Counted from the stretch's first letter, positions 25,648 to 34,401 are shown. The stretch is 64,000 nucleotides of DNA from Deinococcus grandis (GCF_001485435.1 NZ_BCMS01000002.1:152427-216426); one strand, 5' to 3'. Translations and numbers: made by a program. The notes: a model not told the origin generated them from the letters alone.

Positions 25648-28600
25648 GTGACGCCCGCGCGGCTGGAGGCCCTGCTGGCCTGCCAGTCGTTCTTCTCGGA
25701 GGGCCGCAGCACGGTCGGTCCGCGGCGACTGGTCCGCACGGCGAAGGCCGCCGGGTTCTCAGCCGTCGGTCTGGCGGACTGGTGCAGCGTCGCCGGAGCC
25801 GTGGACCTGTGCGACGAGGCGCGGGCGCAGGGACTGGCGGCCGTCGTCGGCGTGACCCTGCCCGTGCTGTTCCCGAATCCACCCAGGTCCTCCACCCCGG
25901 CCACGGCGTTCCCGATCGTGCTGCTCGCCCGCAGCCGCGAGGGGTACGAGAAGCTCTGTGAACTGATCACGGCCGTGAACCTGACGTGTCCGGACGGCAT
26001 GCCGCTGGACGTCCTGCGGCACTCCGGCGGAGACCACCACCTCGTGTGCCTGACCGGCGGCCGGGCGGGTTTCCCGACCGTGCTGGGCGAGGGGCGGGAA
26101 CTGGCCCGCGCCGCGATGTACCTGCGGCTGCTGCGGGGCATCTTCCCGTCCGCGCTGTACGTGCAGCTGTTCCACGGGCAGGCGCCGGGCGAGCAGCGGC
26201 GCCTCTCGTACCTGCGCGGTCTGGCGCGTGACCTGGAACTCCCCGTGGTCGCCGCACCCGACGTCAGCATGGGCACCCCGGACGAGTACCCGCTGCTGGA
26301 CGCGCTGAGCTGCGCGCGGCTGGGCATCGACGTGGGCATCCCGCATGCCGGGCGGCCCCGCAACGACGCCCGGCACGTCGGTACGCCGGACGGGTGGGGG
26401 AGACTGCTGCCGTTCGGGGACGCGCTGCTGAACGCGGGGACGCTCGCGGCGCAGTGCGCGCTGGATCTCCTCCCGGAGCGGCTCAGCGTGCCCGAGCCGG
26501 CGCTGCCCGCGGGCCGGACGGCGCAGGAGGTGCTGGAGGACCGGGCCTTCGCGGCCATCCCGGCGCGTTACCTGCCGGACGCCCGGCCGGCCGCGCTCGA
26601 GCGGCTCAGGACCGAGCTGCAGACCGTGGCGGCGCTGGACCTGGCGGGCTTCTTCCTGACGGCGGCCGAGGTGACCGACTACTGCCGCGCGCACGGCATT
26701 CTCGCGGCGGGGCGCGGCAGCGCGGCGGGCAGCGTCCTGTGTTTCGTGCTGGGCATCACCCTGAGCGATCCGCTGGCGCATGGCCTGCTGTTCGAGCGTT
26801 TCCTGCACACGGGGCGCAGCAGCATGCCGGACGTGGACATCGACATCGCCAGTTCCCGGCGGGATCAGGTGCTGCGCTGGGTGGAGGACCGCTGGGGCCT
26901 GACCGGCACCGGGGAGGCGATGGTCGCCAACCGCGTCACGTACCGCCTGAAGAGTGCCGTTCAGGATCTCGGGCGGGCGCTGGGTCTCCCGCCGGAGTTG
27001 AGAGACCGCCTGAGTCGCTCGCTGGGGCGGGATTACGGGCACCTGCGGCCCCACCGGGCGCGTGAGGCGGCGGCGGTGTTCACGGAGGTGCTCGGGGACG
27101 CCCCGGTCAGGGACGCCCTGCTGACGCTGCTCGAACAGGTGGAGCCCGGCTTCACCCGGCATCTCGCGCCGCACAGTGGCGGGGTGGTCCTCAGCAGTGA
27201 GGCGCTGACCCGGTACAGTCCCCTGATGCGGTCCAGTGGCGGCATCCGCATGCTGACCTTCGACAAGGACGACGTGGAGCGACTGGGCCTGATCAAGCTG
27301 GACCTGCTGGGCCTGCGGATGCTCGCCGCGCTGGAACGGGCGCGCGAGGAGGTCCTGCGCCTGAGCGGCGAGTGGGTCGAGTACGGGCAGCTCCCGGACG
27401 ATCCCGGCGTGTGGCGTGAGCTGGGCACCGGGGACACCATGGCCCTGTTCCAGATCGAGAGCCCGGCGCAGGTGCAGATGACGGCGCGGCTGCAACCGAA
27501 GACCATGACGCAGCTGGCGCACCAGATCGCCCTGATCCGCCCCGGGCCCATCCAGAGCGGCACCGTGCACCCGTACGTCCGCCGCGCCAGGGGAGAGGAG
27601 ACGGCGCCCGACCTTCCGGAACCCCTGCGCTCGATCCTGGCTCCCACGCACGGCACGCTGATGTTCCAGGAGCAGATCCTCAGAATCGCCGCGCAGTACG
27701 CCGGGATGGACTGGCCGGACGCCGACCGCTTCCGGAGTCGCCTGAGCAGGGTCGAGGACGAGGCGGACCGCGCGCAGCTCCGGACGGCGTTCGTGGACGG
27801 GGCCGCCGCGACCGTCGGGGCGTTCCCCTGGGAGGCGGAGGCGGTGTTCGAGCAGTGCGCGGCGTTCCGGGGCTACGGCTTCGCGGAGAGTCACGCGCAC
27901 GCCTTCGCGCAGCACAGTTACGCGAGTGCGTTCATGCGCCGCCACCACCCCGCGGCGTACTTCGCGGCGTTCCTGACCGAGGCGCCCGGCATGTGGCCCG
28001 CGAGCACCGTCGCGGCCGAGGCCGCCCGGCGGGGCGTGCGCCTGGCGGGTGTGGACGTGAACCGCTCCAGCACGGCGTACCGGGCGGAAACGGCGCAAGT
28101 TGTCCGTGTCCCCCTGACCGCCGTGGAGGGCGTCAGTCTGGACACGGCCCGCTCGGTCGTGCAGGACCGGCTGACGAACGGCCGGTTCACTGGCGTGGAG
28201 GACCTGTATGGCCGGGTGACGCTCAGCCGGGAGGCGCTGGAGGCGCTGGTGAAGGCCGGGGCGCTCGACACGCTGGACCGGCGGCGCAACCGGCGCGAGG
28301 CGTACTTCGTGCTGCAGACGGTCGCGCACGCGCGGCCACCGGGCACCCGGGCCCTGCTGACCCCGGCAGCGGCGCCGCCGGACCTGCCGGACCTGAGTGC
28401 CGACGTGCAGGCCGAGCTGGACGTGCGGCTGACCGGCACCACCCCGACCGGACGGCATCCGCTGGACGCGCACCGGACGCGCCTGCGGGACCTGGGCTGC
28501 GAACCTCTGGCCCACGTCAGGCACGGGACGGACGCGTGGATGGCCGGGGTGATCGTGGCCCGGCAGCGGCCCCCGACGGCAAAGGGGTTCGCGTTCTACG

Positions 28601-28785
28601 TGCTGGAGGACGCTGGCGCCCGGGTGCAGGTCGTCATCAGCCCGGACCTGTGGGAGGTCCACCGTGTCCTGCTGCGGGACGCGCGGGCGCTGGTGATGCG
28701 CGGCCAGGTGACCCGGCAGGGAGGCGCGGTGACCGTCCGGGCCGGAGCGCTGGCGGAACTGCGCCTGACGTTCGACCCGGCCTGA
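25648..28785 (+). CDS. dnaE2: Error-prone DNA polymerase III alpha subunit (DnaE2)
   Basis: A 1045-residue C-family polymerase. Catalytic aspartates lie in PDVDIDIASSRRD (about 394-399) with GRGSAAGSVLCFVLGIT before it and KLDLLGLRMLAAL, ALFQIESPAQVQM, LIRPGPIQSG, FQEQILRIA after it; a helix-hairpin-helix region and an OB fold complete the C-terminus. The N-terminal PHP domain is degenerate: the usual HCHS and TDH metal ligands are replaced by LACQSFF and LADWCSVAGA, so no PHP-linked nuclease is expected. It performs mutagenic translesion synthesis with ImuB. Codons near residue 815 contain a copy of the replication iteron (28088-28106). Confidence 0.93.
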   Translation: MTPARLEALLACQSFFSEGRSTVGPRRLVRTAKAAGFSAVGLADWCSVAGAVDLCDEARAQGLAAVVGVTLPVLFPNPPRSSTPATAFPIVLLARSREGYEKLCELITAVNLTCPDGMPLDVLRHSGGDHHLVCLTGGRAGFPTVLGEGRELARAAMYLRLLRGIFPSALYVQLFHGQAPGEQRRLSYLRGLARDLELPVVAAPDVSMGTPDEYPLLDALSCARLGIDVGIPHAGRPRNDARHVGTPDGWGRLLPFGDALLNAGTLAAQCALDLLPERLSVPEPALPAGRTAQEVLEDRAFAAIPARYLPDARPAALERLRTELQTVAALDLAGFFLTAAEVTDYCRAHGILAAGRGSAAGSVLCFVLGITLSDPLAHGLLFERFLHTGRSSMPDVDIDIASSRRDQVLRWVEDRWGLTGTGEAMVANRVTYRLKSAVQDLGRALGLPPELRDRLSRSLGRDYGHLRPHRAREAAAVFTEVLGDAPVRDALLTLLEQVEPGFTRHLAPHSGGVVLSSEALTRYSPLMRSSGGIRMLTFDKDDVERLGLIKLDLLGLRMLAALERAREEVLRLSGEWVEYGQLPDDPGVWRELGTGDTMALFQIESPAQVQMTARLQPKTMTQLAHQIALIRPGPIQSGTVHPYVRRARGEETAPDLPEPLRSILAPTHGTLMFQEQILRIAAQYAGMDWPDADRFRSRLSRVEDEADRAQLRTAFVDGAAATVGAFPWEAEAVFEQCAAFRGYGFAESHAHAFAQHSYASAFMRRHHPAAYFAAFLTEAPGMWPASTVAAEAARRGVRLAGVDVNRSSTAYRAETAQVVRVPLTAVEGVSLDTARSVVQDRLTNGRFTGVEDLYGRVTLSREALEALVKAGALDTLDRRRNRREAYFVLQTVAHARPPGTRALLTPAAAPPDLPDLSADVQAELDVRLTGTTPTGRHPLDAHRTRLRDLGCEPLAHVRHGTDAWMAGVIVARQRPPTAKGFAFYVLEDAGARVQVVISPDLWEVHRVLLRDARALVMRGQVTRQGGAVTVRAGALAELRLTFDPA
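28088..28106 (+). repeat. Iteron copy inside the dnaE2 coding sequence
   Basis: Nineteen consecutive bases, aaacggcgcaagttgtccg, are identical to iteron 10 at 30671-30689; only the final ATAG is changed to TGTC. It encodes ETAQVVR in DnaE2. It lies about 2.2 kb from the main array. Confidence 0.75.
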
Positions 28786-28805
28786 CGTTCAACGGGGCCC
28801 GACGC

Positions 28806-30224
28806 TCAGCGCGGCGGATCGGACGGCTGTGCCAGCGAGAGGCTCAGGCGGGCGCGCAGGTCGCGGACCACGGAACTCTTCTGGCCGCTGCTGATCCCGC
28901 GGATCGCCCAGGCCTTGATCTCCAGCGGGTCCTCGAGGCCCTCGTCGAGCGCGAGGCGCAGGGTGTCGAGTTCCTGAAGCTTGAGGTCGTTGCGCAGCAG
29001 GAACGTCAGGGTGCGCATGACTTCCTCGACCTGCTTCTCGCGTGGCATGGCCCGCAGGCGTGCCTCTCCGTCCACTTCCTCCTCAGAGGCCCCAGAAGGC
29101 CCCTCGAACAGGTTGGGCTGGGGTGATGGGCGGGCAGGGGCCTGCTGAGTCTTCACGGGGGCTTTCAGGGCCGCTGCGGGCTCCTGCGGCAGCTCGTACT
29201 TGCCCGGGTTGCGCAGGACGTCCACGAAGAAGGCGGGTCTCGACCTGGGTTTGAATCCCGTGGAGAGCACGGCGCGGCAGCGGCTCACGGCTTCCTCGAC
29301 GGTCTTCTCGCCGTGCTCACGGACGAGCTGCAGCGCGCGTGTCTGCGTGACGCCCAGGTCCGCGAGGTCCTGCAGCAGCGCCGGGTCCGGCGGGATGAAC
29401 GCCTCACCGAAGGTGTAGTGCAGGAGTTTCTTCTTGCCGCGCCCCACGTACTCGACGTTCTTCAGGAAGCCCTTCTCGATCAGTTCCTCGTGCGCGGCGT
29501 CCAGCGTGCGCTGCGCCATGCTGGGCCGGTCGGTGACGATCTTGCACGCCTGCGCCCACTCCATCAGGCCCACCTGGTAGGCCATGGCGACCGCGTCGGG
29601 ATTTTCTGGGTCACGCCGCTGGGCGTCCAGCAGGCGGTACAGGGCGCGGGTGGGGGGGCGCCGGAGGGTCTGCATGAACGACAGGTCCAGCGACTTGATG
29701 TACCCGGCGCGGACACTGCGGGAGATCTCCTGCGGCAGCGTGACCCGCAGGATGCTGCTGGCGTCCAGGCGGTCGGCCTCACCGGACGTGAACTCGATGC
29801 GGTCGATGTACCGGAAGTTCACGTTGGTCCAGCGCCCCCGCGGGTGGTCGCGCCAGCCCTCGGCGATGAAGTACGTGGTGGTCGTCAGGCGTTTGAGACT
29901 CTCGTCCAGCGCGGCGTAGTACCGGCCGCTGGTGTCGAGTCCGGCCATCTGCAGCAGCTGGTAGGGCGTGCAGGTCACGACGCCGTCCGGCGGGGAGCCC
30001 TGGTCGATGTACAGGTTCACGAGCGCCGCGCTGATGTCGGTGTCGATGCCGTGTGGTACGCCGTACTCGGGGAGGGCCTGACAGGTCACGCGGTAGCGGC
30101 GGTCGCCGTCCTCGAGTTCGACGGTCCAGTCCCGGTAGTCGGCCGGGATGCGTTCCTGCACGCTGATGAGGCTCAGCCGCGCGATGTTGAGCTCGTCGAA
30201 TCGTTTGATGCCTTTGTCTGTCAC
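28806..30224 (-). CDS. repA: Replication initiator protein (RepA-like)
   Basis: A 472-residue DNA-binding protein without enzymatic motifs. The N-terminal half looks like a plasmid initiator with winged-helix domains: NIARLSLISVQERIP, CTPYQLLQMAGLDTSGRYYAALDESLKRL, WTNVNFRYIDRIEF, FMQTLRRPPTRALYRLLDAQR, AQRTLDAAHEELIEKGFLKNVEYVG. The C-terminal 150 residues are Pro/Glu-rich then helical. GTG start at 30224. Ten iterons and an AT-rich tract lie directly upstream, the classic order of an iteron replicon, so this should be the protein that binds them. The identification as initiator rests on this context plus the winged-helix pattern. Confidence 0.87.
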   Translation of the reverse strand: MTDKGIKRFDELNIARLSLISVQERIPADYRDWTVELEDGDRRYRVTCQALPEYGVPHGIDTDISAALVNLYIDQGSPPDGVVTCTPYQLLQMAGLDTSGRYYAALDESLKRLTTTTYFIAEGWRDHPRGRWTNVNFRYIDRIEFTSGEADRLDASSILRVTLPQEISRSVRAGYIKSLDLSFMQTLRRPPTRALYRLLDAQRRDPENPDAVAMAYQVGLMEWAQACKIVTDRPSMAQRTLDAAHEELIEKGFLKNVEYVGRGKKKLLHYTFGEAFIPPDPALLQDLADLGVTQTRALQLVREHGEKTVEEAVSRCRAVLSTGFKPRSRPAFFVDVLRNPGKYELPQEPAAALKAPVKTQQAPARPSPQPNLFEGPSGASEEEVDGEARLRAMPREKQVEEVMRTLTFLLRNDLKLQELDTLRLALDEGLEDPLEIKAWAIRGISSGQKSSVVRDLRARLSLSLAQPSDPPR

Positions 30225-30249
30225 TGCTCCCCCGGGTACCGTGTGTTGT

Positions 30250-30300
30250 TGTTTTTTATCTTTTAGATAATTCTTTTTTAAATATATATGTTGTCAACAC
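30250..30300. other. AT-rich tract (likely DNA-unwinding element) and repA promoter region
   Basis: About 50 bp of almost pure A/T in an otherwise GC-rich replicon, between the repA start and the first iteron. It contains TTATCT-TTT-AGATAA (30256-30270), a perfect inverted repeat that could be a repA operator, and TTGACA on the minus strand (30297-30292) as a -35-like box; I could not fix a matching -10. Confidence 0.7.
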
Positions 30301-30347
30301 CAAGCGGCTCGCCGCCATGCGTTCCATACAGCAGAAAATAGGGTTTT

Positions 30348-30692
<345 letters not shown>

Positions 30693-30846
30693 GGTAGATG
30701 TAATGTTTCTGGCAGAATGGATTCAAATTTTTATCCTACATGCCAAATAATGGGCGCATTGATCGCAGATGCCGTTGTCAGACCGACGGCTCCGGATCCT
30801 ACCCGTTGACCGTCGCCGCGAAGAATGCCCAGCCCGGTGACCGCGC

Positions 30847-30852
30847 TAGGAT
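30847..30852 (+). promoter_or_regulatory. Leaderless -10 box of the ArsR gene
   Basis: TAGGAT ends 6 nt before the ATG at 30859, so transcription should start at or next to the start codon. No ribosome-binding site is present. Confidence 0.5.
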
Positions 30853-30858
30853 GACAGC

Positions 30859-31245
30859 ATGAGTGCCCCCGCCCCTGTCGCCCTCGACGCGACCTGCGCC
30901 GAGGATTGCCTGCATCCGGACGCTGTTGCCCGCGCCCGGGCCGCGCAGCCCCCCGCGGCGTGCGTGGAGGAGGCCAGTGCGCTGCTCAAGGCCGTGGCGG
31001 ATCCCACGCGACTGCGCCTGCTGACCGCGCTGTCGACCGGGGACCTGTGCGTGCATGATCTCGCCCTCGTGGCGGGCATCAGCGAGAGCGCCACCAGCCA
31101 CCAGCTGCGCCTGCTGCGTGACCACCGGCTGGTCACGGCCCACCGGGACGGCCGCACGGTCTTCTACCGGCTGGCTGACCAGCACGTGACCCTGCTGCTC
31201 ACGAACGCCATCGAGCACGCCAGAGAGCGGCCCGGTCTGCGCTGA
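30859..31245 (+). CDS. ArsR/SmtB-family metal-sensing repressor
   Basis: A 128-residue winged-helix sensor: ALLKAVADPTRLRLLTALSTGDLCVHDLALVAGISESATSHQLRLLRDHRLV is the typical ArsR core. Two known metal sites are visible. The alpha-5 zinc site matches SmtB spacing exactly: D107, H109, H120, E123 (DQH ... EHARE). The alpha-3N thiolate site is suggested by C13, C17 and C64 (ATCAEDC and DLCVHDL), as in CadC. It should thus respond to Zn(II), Cd(II) or Pb(II). No metal transporter is adjacent, only repeats, so its target is elsewhere or is itself. Confidence 0.88.
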   Translation: MSAPAPVALDATCAEDCLHPDAVARARAAQPPAACVEEASALLKAVADPTRLRLLTALSTGDLCVHDLALVAGISESATSHQLRLLRDHRLVTAHRDGRTVFYRLADQHVTLLLTNAIEHARERPGLR

Positions 31246-31282
31246 CCCCTGACCCGGGCGCCTGGAATGAAGAACACGCCAC

Positions 31283-31421
31283 TGATACGGACTCCGATTG
31301 AATGGGCTGCAAAGCCCATTCAATCCGAGCGGACGCGAGAAGGAGCAACACGGGTTCCGGACGTGGAGCCGGCAATCCGGTGAAGTTCCGGATTGTTGGC
31401 GAAATAAACGGAATCCGTATG
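31283..31421. repeat. 139-bp dispersed repeat (copy B)
   Basis: Starts TGATACGGACTCCG and ends CGGAATCCGTATG. Internal hairpin ttgaatgggctgcaaagcccattcaa, then CGAGCGGACGCGAGAAGGAGCAACACGGGTTCCGG split blocks, then a second hairpin caatccgg ... ccggattg. Same layout as copies A and C, but the stem sequences differ with compensating changes. Confidence 0.85.
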
Positions 31422-31455
31422 GGTCGGCATGCCCGTGCCCTGCGCGAACTGGGCC

Positions 31456-31474
31456 TGGACCACCCGGTGGTCCA
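31456..31474. repeat. parS-like 19-bp palindrome between repeats B and C
   Basis: Perfect copy (TGGACCACCCGGTGGTCCA), 10.5 kb from the main cluster and 0.8 kb beyond the iteron array. It sits in the 78-bp spacer between two dispersed repeats. Confidence 0.8.
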
Positions 31475-31499
31475 CGCGGCCTCCCCCTGCATCTCCAGC

Positions 31500-31637
31500 T
31501 GATACGGACTCCGGTTGAAAGGTTTGCAAAACCTTTCAACCCGAGCGGAGCGAGGAGGAGAGAAGCGGGTTCCGGGCGTGGAGTTGACAGATTGGTGGTC
31601 TTCCAATCTGTCAACGAAACAAACGGAATCCGTATGA
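31500..31637. repeat. 138-bp dispersed repeat (copy C)
   Basis: Starts TGATACGGACTCCG and ends CGGAATCCGTATGA. Internal hairpin ttgaaaggtttgcaaaacctttcaa-type stem and a second stem ttgacagatt ... aatctgtcaa. Closest relative of copy A. Together copies B and C, a parS-like site and an inverted iteron fill the gene-free stretch 31246-31779. Confidence 0.85.
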
Positions 31638-31734
31638 GTTCGGGTCAGGGTATTCGGAATGACGTTCCGTGGTTGGTGCTGTGTGGAACGTCGGTGCCGG
31701 CATTCTGGCCAGGGCGGGAAGGCGCGGCGGGAGG

Positions 31735-31751
31735 TATCGGACAACTTGCGC
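31735..31751 (-). repeat. Orphan iteron, inverted
   Basis: tatcggacaacttgcgc is the exact reverse complement of the 17-bp iteron core, about 1 kb beyond the main array and just past the stop of the flavoprotein gene. Confidence 0.85.
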
Positions 31752-31779
31752 CGTTTTCCGGTCCGGGGCGCTGCCGGGG

Positions 31780-33453
31780 TCAGGGGGCGCCGGTCCGGTC
31801 GTGGGTGGCCAGCGCCAGATACTGGTGCACGAGGGCGATGCTCATGCTCCCCTCGCCGACACTGCTCGCCACGCGCTTGACCGAGCCGCGCCGCACGTCC
31901 CCCGCGACGAACACGCCGGGCACGCTGGTCTCCAGCGGGAACGGGTCGCGCTTGAGGGGCCACACCCCTTCCGGCGCGAGATCCAGACCCGAGCAGACGT
32001 AGCCGCGTTCGTCGCGCAGCAGCGTGTCGCCCAGCCAGTCGGTGCGGGCGTCCGCGCCGATCAGCACGAACAGTGAATCGGTCTCCACATGCTCGTCCTC
32101 GCCGGTGGCCGAGTGGTGCACCGTCAGGGCCTTCAGGTGCGCGTCGCCGTGCAGGGCCGTGACCTCGCAGCACTCGCAGATCCGCACGTTCTCACGGGCG
32201 CGCAGCTGGTCGATCAGGTACTGCGACATGCCCTTCTCGACGTGATCGGCGCGGATCAGGATCGAGACGCGCCGGGCGTAGTTCGAGAAGAACATCGCCG
32301 CCTGCCCCGCCGAGTTCCCGCCGCCGATCAGGTAGACGTCCTTGCCGCGCGTGCCGGGCGCCTCGGTACGGGCCGCGCCGTACCACACGCCGCGGCCCAC
32401 GAAGCGCTCCGTGCCGGGCAGGGGCAGCGTGCGCCACGACACGCCCATGGTGAGTACCACGCTGCGCGCCCGGACCCGCGTGCCGCCGTCGAGGAGCACC
32501 TCGTGCGTGCCCTGACCGGGACGAATCCCGGCGACCTCGCGGGTGGTGACCACCTCCGCGCCGAAGCGGCGCGCCTGCCGCAGCGCCCGCGCGCTCAGTT
32601 CCCCGCCGGACAGCCCGGTCGGGAAGCCCAGGTAGTTCTCGATGCGGCTGCTCGTACCGGCCTGTCCACCCGGTGCTTCCTTCTCGATCAGCAGCGTGCA
32701 CAGGCCCTCAGAGGCGCCGTACACCGCCGCGGCCAGCCCGGCCGGGCCGCCCCCCACGATCACCACGTCGTACTCGGGTAGGGTCGGCTCGATCTGCAGG
32801 CCCACCTGCGCGGCCACGTCGCGCACGCTGGGCTGGCGCAGCACCGCGCCGCCGGGCAGGACCACCGCCGGCAGCGGGCCGCCGAGCACGCCCGCGGGCA
32901 GCGCACACGTCAGGGCAGAGGACGCCGGGTCCAGCCAGCGGAACACCACCTGGTTGCGAGACAGGAAGTCCCGCAGGCCGAAGCAGTGCAGGTCGTCGGC
33001 CGAGCCCACCAGCATCGTCACGGCCTGCGGGGTGTCCAGGGTGACGCGCTGCAGGTTCCCGACCCGGCGGGACATGTTCGCCAGGACCCGGCCCGCGAGT
33101 TCCTCGGCGTGCGCGAGGAGCGTCAGGAACTCCGGCCCCTCGATCCGCATGGCCCGGACGGGCGACTGCGCGCGCAGATCGACGGTCGCGGCGGTGCCCA
33201 GCAGCAGGGGCAGTTCACCGAACGAGTCCCCGGGGCGGTACGTGTCCACCGGCCGGGTCGCGCCCGCGACTTCCTTCGTGACGGCCAGTTCGCCGTCCAG
33301 CAGCACGAAGAAGGCGGCGGTGTCGCCCTCGCGGATCAGGTACTCGCCCTCGTTGACGTGCACGTCCGCGGCGTCCTGCGCGGCGGCGTGCAGCAGGGCC
33401 TCGGGAACCCCGTCGAACAGCGGCAGGTGCCGCAGGCAGTCGGTGGTGATCAT
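31780..33453 (-). CDS. cNMP-binding domain plus FAD/NAD(P)H oxidoreductase (thioredoxin-reductase-like fold)
   Basis: A 557-residue three-part protein. Residues ~5-125 are a cyclic-nucleotide/CRP-like sensor domain (LIREGDTAAFFVLLDGELAV, YRPGDSFGELPLLLGTAATVDLRA). A middle segment (~145-225; VGSADDLHCFGLRDFLSRNQVVFRWLDP) is thioredoxin-like in shape. From ~240 a two-Rossmann flavoprotein follows (YDVVIVGGGPAGLAAAVYGASEGL, EKEAPGGQAGTSSRIENYLGFP, DVYLIGGGNSAGQAAMFF, VPGVFVAGDVR). The CxxC of thioredoxin reductase is absent: its place reads GVWYGAART. So it is probably not a thioredoxin reductase; substrate unknown. Ligand binding to the first domain may gate activity. Confidence 0.85.
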   Translation of the reverse strand: MITTDCLRHLPLFDGVPEALLHAAAQDAADVHVNEGEYLIREGDTAAFFVLLDGELAVTKEVAGATRPVDTYRPGDSFGELPLLLGTAATVDLRAQSPVRAMRIEGPEFLTLLAHAEELAGRVLANMSRRVGNLQRVTLDTPQAVTMLVGSADDLHCFGLRDFLSRNQVVFRWLDPASSALTCALPAGVLGGPLPAVVLPGGAVLRQPSVRDVAAQVGLQIEPTLPEYDVVIVGGGPAGLAAAVYGASEGLCTLLIEKEAPGGQAGTSSRIENYLGFPTGLSGGELSARALRQARRFGAEVVTTREVAGIRPGQGTHEVLLDGGTRVRARSVVLTMGVSWRTLPLPGTERFVGRGVWYGAARTEAPGTRGKDVYLIGGGNSAGQAAMFFSNYARRVSILIRADHVEKGMSQYLIDQLRARENVRICECCEVTALHGDAHLKALTVHHSATGEDEHVETDSLFVLIGADARTDWLGDTLLRDERGYVCSGLDLAPEGVWPLKRDPFPLETSVPGVFVAGDVRRGSVKRVASSVGEGSMSIALVHQYLALATHDRTGAP

Positions 33454-33601
33454 GCGCCCGCCCCCCGGTGCGGGGCCTGAGGGGACGGGGCGGCGCGCTT
33501 CGGGCAGGTCGGCGGGACAGACGCAGTCCGGATCATGCCGCGCAGTGTACCCAGCGCGGGGCGCCGCAACTGTCGCCGGGCGCCCGGGGCAGGGGGGATC
33601 C

Positions 33602-34351
33602 TCAGGGCGCCGGTTGCCCTGCCGGGGCGACCGTACCGGCGAGGCTGACCGCCAGTTCCGCCAGTGCGAAATGCTCACGCATCCGCTCGGTGGCGGCCTC
33701 CGCGTCGCCGGTCTCGACGGCCTGCGCCAGTCGGTCGTGGACGGCGATGAGCGCGCCGAAGTGGGCGGGGTCGGCGTAGTGGGGGAGACCGCCGCGGATC
33801 GAGCGGGCCAGCAGCGCGTGCAGGGCGCCCACGAGCACGCCGTGCAGGGGGTTGCCGGTCGCGCCCGCCAGGAGGGTGTGGAAGTGCAGGTCGTGTTCGA
33901 TGAAGGCGTCGGTGCCCGGTCCGGCCTGCCTCATGGCGCTGACGCTGCGGCGCAGCGCGGCCGCCTGCGCACCGGTGCGGTGCGTGGCGGCCAGGGCGGC
34001 GACCTGGAGTTCGAGGGCGCGGCGGATCTCGAGCACCTGCGCGGCGCTGGCGGGCTGACCGAGCAGGGCGTGTTCCAGCACGGCGGTCAGGGGGTCCGGG
34101 TGGGGCGCGGCGACGCGGGGCGCGCGGCCGTTGGCGACGCTGACCACGCCGCGGGCGGCCAGGGCGCGGTAGGCCTCGCGGATCATGCCGCGGCTGATGC
34201 CGAGCTGCGCGCTGAGCTGTCCCTCGGAGGGCAGGGGCGTGCCGGGCGGCAGGGCGTGGTCGCGGATCAGGGCCAGGAGGTGCGTTTCGGCCTGCTGGGC
34301 GCGGCCCGGTGCGGTGGGGGCGTCCGGCAGGTCAGGGGGCCGCGGGGTCAT
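33602..34351 (-). CDS. GntR-family regulator, FadR/FCD subfamily
   Basis: A 249-residue repressor with an N-terminal winged helix (LLALIRDHALPPGTPLPSEGQLSAQLGISRGMIREAYRALAARGVV) and a C-terminal FCD effector domain (LEIRRALELQVAALAA, DLHFHTLLAGATGNPL, HDRLAQAVETGDAEAATERMREH) whose Asp/His pattern would bind a metal and an organic acid. TATGCT lies 6 nt before the ATG (leaderless). It is divergent from the FAD dehydrogenase gene, with a shared 53-bp control region holding a perfect palindrome, so that gene is its likely target. Confidence 0.88.
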   Translation of the reverse strand: MTPRPPDLPDAPTAPGRAQQAETHLLALIRDHALPPGTPLPSEGQLSAQLGISRGMIREAYRALAARGVVSVANGRAPRVAAPHPDPLTAVLEHALLGQPASAAQVLEIRRALELQVAALAATHRTGAQAAALRRSVSAMRQAGPGTDAFIEHDLHFHTLLAGATGNPLHGVLVGALHALLARSIRGGLPHYADPAHFGALIAVHDRLAQAVETGDAEAATERMREHFALAELAVSLAGTVAPAGQPAP

Positions 34352-34370
34352 GGGGGCAGCATACCGCCCC

Positions 34371-34401
34371 TTGACGGCCCCACCGTCAACCTATTGAATA
34401 G
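34371..34401. promoter_or_regulatory. Palindromic operators between gntR and the FAD dehydrogenase gene
   Basis: TTGACGG-CCCCA-CCGTCAA (34371-34389) is a perfect inverted repeat that includes a TTGACG -35-like box for the rightward gene; CTATT-G-AATAG (34391-34401) follows and overlaps its -10 region. The rightward ATG is at 34405, so its mRNA is probably leaderless. The GntR protein is the likely binder. Confidence 0.6.

Noticed and set aside
31780..33453. Thioredoxin reductase
   Set aside because: The flavoprotein fold fits, but the CxxC motif is missing and a cNMP-sensor domain is attached.
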